NCBI RefSeq assembly: GCF_030644385.1
Contig: NZ_CP130060.1
Coordinates: forward strand, 744,001-808,000
DNA length: 64,000 bases
Origin: Stomatobaculum sp. F0698
GTDB lineage: Bacteria > Bacillota > Clostridia > Lachnospirales > Lachnospiraceae
Direction: 5' to 3'
Positions 61,071-64,000 of the stretch are shown here, one piece after another. The notes below the pieces were generated by a model that was given only the letters and a program-made list of their open reading frames with translations, was not told the DNA's origin and did not search any database. How positions within the stretch are numbered: position 1 is the stretch's first letter; every line of letters starts with the position of its first letter. The position numbers and the translations under genes were made by a program.

Positions 61071-62229
61071 AGAGAAACAGCCGCGGGAGCGGAAGATGAG
61101 CCGCCGCCGCATGTACTTTCACATGGTGATGGCCTCGCTTGCAAGACGGCGCTCCCGCATGGTTACCGCACTCCTCGCGATTGCGATGGGGGCCACGGTG
61201 CTCTCGGGCCTCGTGACCATCTACTATGACATTCCGCGCCAGATGGGCAAGGAGTTTCGTTCCTACGGCGCGAATCTACTGATTATGCCGACAGAGTCGG
61301 GCGGCTCTCTCACTGAGGCGCAGGTCAAAGAAGTACGAGACACCATACCGGCGGACAAGCTGGTCGGCATGGCGCCCTACCTCTATCAAAATGCCAAGGT
61401 GCGCGAACAGCCCTACCTGCTCGCGGGCACGGATCTTGCGGGCGCAAAGCAAAACAGTCCCTACTGGTTGATTCACGGAAACTGGCCGGAAAAGTCGAGG
61501 GAAGTTCTGCTCGGCCATGAAATCGCAAAGACCTTAAAACTCGATATCGGCGACAAGTTCACGGTGAACACCTCAAAGGGGGACGGTCAAGAGACCGCGA
61601 CCGATTTCTTCGTTTCCGGAACCGTGACAACCGGCGGGAAGGAAGAAGAGCTCATTTTTATGAGCATGGAAGATTTGACCGGTATCGTCGGCAAGCAGGG
61701 ACCGGATGTCATTGAATGCAGTGTCGAGATGGAGCAGGCGGAATTGAATCAGCTGGTGCAAAAAATCGCGGCTGCGGATTCCGGCCTGCTTCCCCAGGCG
61801 GTAAAACGTGTCACGGCCTCCCAGGACACGGTCCTCAAAAAACTGCAGGCTCTGGTCTGGATTGTCACGGTCATTGTGCTCTGCATTATGATGATTTGCG
61901 TGTCGACCACAATGATGGCGGTCGTGACCGAGCGCAGGAAGGAAATCGGCTTAAAGAAGGCGCTCGGCGCATCGAATGAGAGCGTGGTCAAGGACTTTCT
62001 CGGCGAGGGCGCTATGCTCGGTGTGCTCGGCGGTGCGCTCGGCGCGGGCCTCGGCTATCTGTTTGCGCTTCGCGTGAGCCTGAGCGTCTTTTCGCGCACG
62101 GTACACTTCCTCTTTGCGCTGGTGCCGATTACCATCTTGGTTTCGGCGCTGATTGCGGTGGTTGCCTGCCTGATTCCGGTCAGAAAGACCGTGGAAATCG
62201 ATCCGGCGCTTGTGCTGCGCGGTGAATAA
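61060..62229 (+). CDS. FtsX/MacB-like ABC permease 2
   Basis: A 389-residue permease with one N-terminal helix, an outside domain of about 220 residues and three helices (VVTERRKEIGLKKALGASNESVVKDF is the cytoplasmic coupling segment). It has a basic N-terminus (RKMSRRRM). It shares layout with permease 1, with which it probably forms a heterodimer driven by ATPase B, 19 nt downstream. Confidence 0.9.
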   Translation: MENKEKQPRERKMSRRRMYFHMVMASLARRRSRMVTALLAIAMGATVLSGLVTIYYDIPRQMGKEFRSYGANLLIMPTESGGSLTEAQVKEVRDTIPADKLVGMAPYLYQNAKVREQPYLLAGTDLAGAKQNSPYWLIHGNWPEKSREVLLGHEIAKTLKLDIGDKFTVNTSKGDGQETATDFFVSGTVTTGGKEEELIFMSMEDLTGIVGKQGPDVIECSVEMEQAELNQLVQKIAAADSGLLPQAVKRVTASQDTVLKKLQALVWIVTVIVLCIMMICVSTTMMAVVTERRKEIGLKKALGASNESVVKDFLGEGAMLGVLGGALGAGLGYLFALRVSLSVFSRTVHFLFALVPITILVSALIAVVACLIPVRKTVEIDPALVLRGE

Positions 62230-62248
62230 GTGAGTGGGAGAAGAGAAG

Positions 62249-62935
62249 ATGGATATTTTAAGCTTACGAGATGTCTCCAAAATCTACGGGGAGTTAAAGG
62301 CCCTCGATCAAATCAATCTGACGGTTGAAAAAGGCGAGTGGATTGCCATCATGGGCCCTTCCGGCAGCGGTAAGACGACCATGATGAACATCATAGGCTG
62401 CATGGATAAGCCTTCGCTCGGCGAGGTGATTCTCGACGGAACCGATATCACCAAGCGCAGCCAGAAGGAACTGACCGAGGTGCGGCGCGATAAGATAGGC
62501 CTTGTGTTTCAGCAGTTTCACCTGGTGAACTACCTGACAGCGCTTGAAAATGTTATGATGGCACAGTATTACCACTCGATGCCGGATGAAGAGGAGGCGA
62601 TGGAAGCACTCCGTGAAGTGGGACTTGCGGACCGCGCAAAGCATCTGCCGAACCAGCTCTCGGGCGGTGAGCAGCAGCGTGTCTGCATTGCCCGCGCCCT
62701 GATCAATCATCCGGCGCTACTCCTCGCCGATGAGCCGACCGGTAATCTCGATGAAAAGAACGAATATCTCGTCATGGATATTTTCGAGAAGCTTCACAAT
62801 GCGGGAAGCTCCATCATCGTTGTGACACATGACCCGGAGGTCGGGGACGAGGCAGAGCGCATGATCGTGCTGGAGCACGGACGCATTGCCCGCGAGGAGA
62901 AGAAAAAACGGCAGAGACCGGTCATCGCGGAATAA
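62249..62935 (+). CDS. ABC transporter ATP-binding protein (LolD/MacB type), B
   Basis: A 228-residue ATPase with Walker [10 protein letters not shown], signature LSGGEQQRV, Walker [13 protein letters not shown] and VTHDPEV. The C-terminus is Lys/Arg-rich (REEKKKRQR). ATG 62249 follows GGGAGAAGAG; GTG 62234 is upstream in frame. It most likely energises permeases 1 and 2. Confidence 0.93.
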   Translation: MDILSLRDVSKIYGELKALDQINLTVEKGEWIAIMGPSGSGKTTMMNIIGCMDKPSLGEVILDGTDITKRSQKELTEVRRDKIGLVFQQFHLVNYLTALENVMMAQYYHSMPDEEEAMEALREVGLADRAKHLPNQLSGGEQQRVCIARALINHPALLLADEPTGNLDEKNEYLVMDIFEKLHNAGSSIIVVTHDPEVGDEAERMIVLEHGRIAREEKKKRQRPVIAE

Positions 62936-62950
62936 AGGAGGAAAGCAAAG

Positions 62951-63382
62951 ATGAAGAAGAGAATCGCACTGCTTGCGGCACTTATGCTGCTCAGCCTTGC
63001 GGCCTGCGGCAAGAAGGAAAGTGCGGAGAGCAAGACCGCGCAGGGCTACAAGGACGGAACGTACAGCGGAGAAGCCGAGGTCAAAGAAGTCGGCGGCACC
63101 ATTAAACTCAATATCACGGTCTCGGGCGGTAAAATTGCGACTGTGGATATGCAGAATCTGGACCGCGAAGGTAAGGAGAAGGGAGAGGACTACGGAAAGA
63201 GCGAGCCTCTGAATCAGGGACTCTACAGCATTGCACAGAATTCGATTCTGGGAACCGATAAGCTCCCGGGCCTTCTTGTCGAGAGCCAGGATCCGGACAG
63301 CATAGACGCCGTGAGCGGTGCGACGCTCTCCCGCGAAGCCTTTGTTCAGGCTGCCAAGGCTGCGCTGGATAGCGCAAAATAA
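62951..63382 (+). CDS. FMN-binding-domain lipoprotein
   Basis: A 143-residue lipoprotein: the signal ends LSLAACGK with lipidated Cys near 19. The FMN_bind domain (about 32-140) has GYKDGTYSGEA, VSGGKIATV and DAVSGATLSREAF. SGAT with a following Ser/Thr is the site of covalent or tight FMN attachment in RnfG/NqrC-like domains. An extracytoplasmic flavin could reduce Fe(III) for the importer. AAAGGAGGAAAGCAAAG precedes ATG 62951. Confidence 0.88.
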   Translation: MKKRIALLAALMLLSLAACGKKESAESKTAQGYKDGTYSGEAEVKEVGGTIKLNITVSGGKIATVDMQNLDREGKEKGEDYGKSEPLNQGLYSIAQNSILGTDKLPGLLVESQDPDSIDAVSGATLSREAFVQAAKAALDSAK

Positions 63383-63390
63383 GGAGTTCC

Positions 63391-64000
63391 ATGCGCATGC
63401 AGGATGAAAAGTGGCTCGATGCGCGCGGGCTGGCGCTACAGAACATATGCGTTCGGGGCGGACGTTCCTTTGGGATAGCCGCGCTCTCCGCACTGCTCGC
63501 ACTCATGCTATTTTTAAGCAGCTTTTGGATGCTGAGCTTAAAAAACGGACTGCGCTCGCTTTCGGGGCGCATGGGGGCGGATTTGATTTTGGTGCCGGAG
63601 GGCTATGACAGCAAAATCAGCGGTGCGATACTCCGCGGGGAGCCGAACAGTTTCTTTTTCCACACGGATGTGTTGGAAAAAACGCGGGAAAATCCGGCGG
63701 TGGAAGAGGCTGCGCCGCAGCTCTATCTGGCTTCCCTTACCGCCGGCTGCTGCTCCTATCCCTTGCAGATTATAGGCCTCGATTTCGACTCGGATTTTTC
63801 CGTGGTGCCCTGGCTCAAGGCAAGCGCCAAGCTTCCCCTCGCGGACGATGAGGTCTTGGTCGGCGCAAGCGTGGAGGGGGATTACCGGCATGAGATACGC
63901 CTCTTCGGAAAGACCTATCGAATTAAGGGCAAGCTCGCCAAAACGGGCATGGGCTTTGACACCTCGGTGTTCATGGGGATGCCGGAGGTGCGAAGTTTGT
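63391..64000 (+). CDS. FtsX-like ABC permease 3 (cut by window end)
   Basis: The frame is open from ATG 63391 (or ATG 63397) to the last base, about 203 residues. One N-terminal helix (FGIAALSALLALMLFLSSFWML) is followed by the start of an extracytoplasmic domain (GRMGADLILVPEGY, as in the ANLLIMPTE and NINVVPKDA of permeases 1 and 2). AAGGAGTTCC precedes the start. It is a third permease in the same operon, possibly partner of ATPase A. Confidence 0.85.
   Translation, partial: MRMQDEKWLDARGLALQNICVRGGRSFGIAALSALLALMLFLSSFWMLSLKNGLRSLSGRMGADLILVPEGYDSKISGAILRGEPNSFFFHTDVLEKTRENPAVEEAAPQLYLASLTAGCCSYPLQIIGLDFDSDFSVVPWLKASAKLPLADDEVLVGASVEGDYRHEIRLFGKTYRIKGKLAKTGMGFDTSVFMGMPEVRSL

Overview
The window reads as a chromosomal piece of a moderately GC-rich Firmicute of class Clostridia, probably a Lachnospiraceae-like anaerobe. 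This is inferred from CodY, groESL behind a CIRCE-like operator, a CD1871A-type CXXC peptide followed by a polyferredoxin, SipW-type exported proteins, an RqcH/NFACT protein, a PocR-domain AraC regulator and Gram-positive Shine-Dalgarno sites. No rRNA, tRNA or CRISPR array was found, and the species cannot be named from the sequence.

Positions 1-2181 are ordinary: the end of an Xaa-Pro aminopeptidase and an RlmD-type 23S rRNA methyltransferase. Positions 2182-17144 are a scrambled accessory region. Two ~1.95 kb direct copies of a GNAT / GNAT-metallohydrolase module (3476-5430 and 14765-16726) flank about 9.3 kb of gene debris. The debris holds a copied 3' piece of the rRNA methyltransferase gene fused into the first module, an IS256-type transposase tail, facing copies of a 37-nt repeat, two differently damaged Fic genes sharing one operator array, a decayed IS30-type transposase, an arsenic-type cluster whose acr3 gene is broken, and tails of a nitroreductase and a serine recombinase. 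Several AT-rich genes (CPBP protease, two small unknown proteins) look imported.

Positions 17270-26330 hold a Mbeg1-like hydrolase, a methyltransferase and then a compact surface-protein cluster: NarL-type kinase and regulator, a SipW-dependent exported protein, a membrane-extended SipW-type signal peptidase, a DUF5305-like protein and a second SipW-dependent exported protein, closed by a terminator. Positions 26497-36200 carry a second M24 peptidase, a cyclophilin, an OmpR-type two-component system divergent from a CXXC peptide / ferredoxin / TlpA redox operon, a semiSWEET transporter, a frameshifted cation-efflux gene and small exported proteins. groES-groEL follow.

Positions 38474-46920 are a sugar-catabolic locus: a divergent PocR-AraC regulator, aldolase, fucose/arabinose-type isomerase, FGGY kinase, DUF4432 epimerase-like protein, aldo/keto reductase, and an orphan sugar-binding lipoprotein whose sequence order indicates a circular permutation of the MglB fold. 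Positions 47128-53988 are housekeeping: rqcH (frameshifted near its end), topA, codY, rpsB, tsf. From 54204 to the window end there is a lipoprotein and then an iron-import operon of the Ftr1/P19 (FetMP-like) type: DUF4418, ABC ATPase, Ftr1, P19/Tp34, DUF2318, two FtsX-like permeases, a second ATPase, an FMN-binding lipoprotein and a third permease cut by the window end. A strong terminator-like hairpin lies in the leader of this operon.
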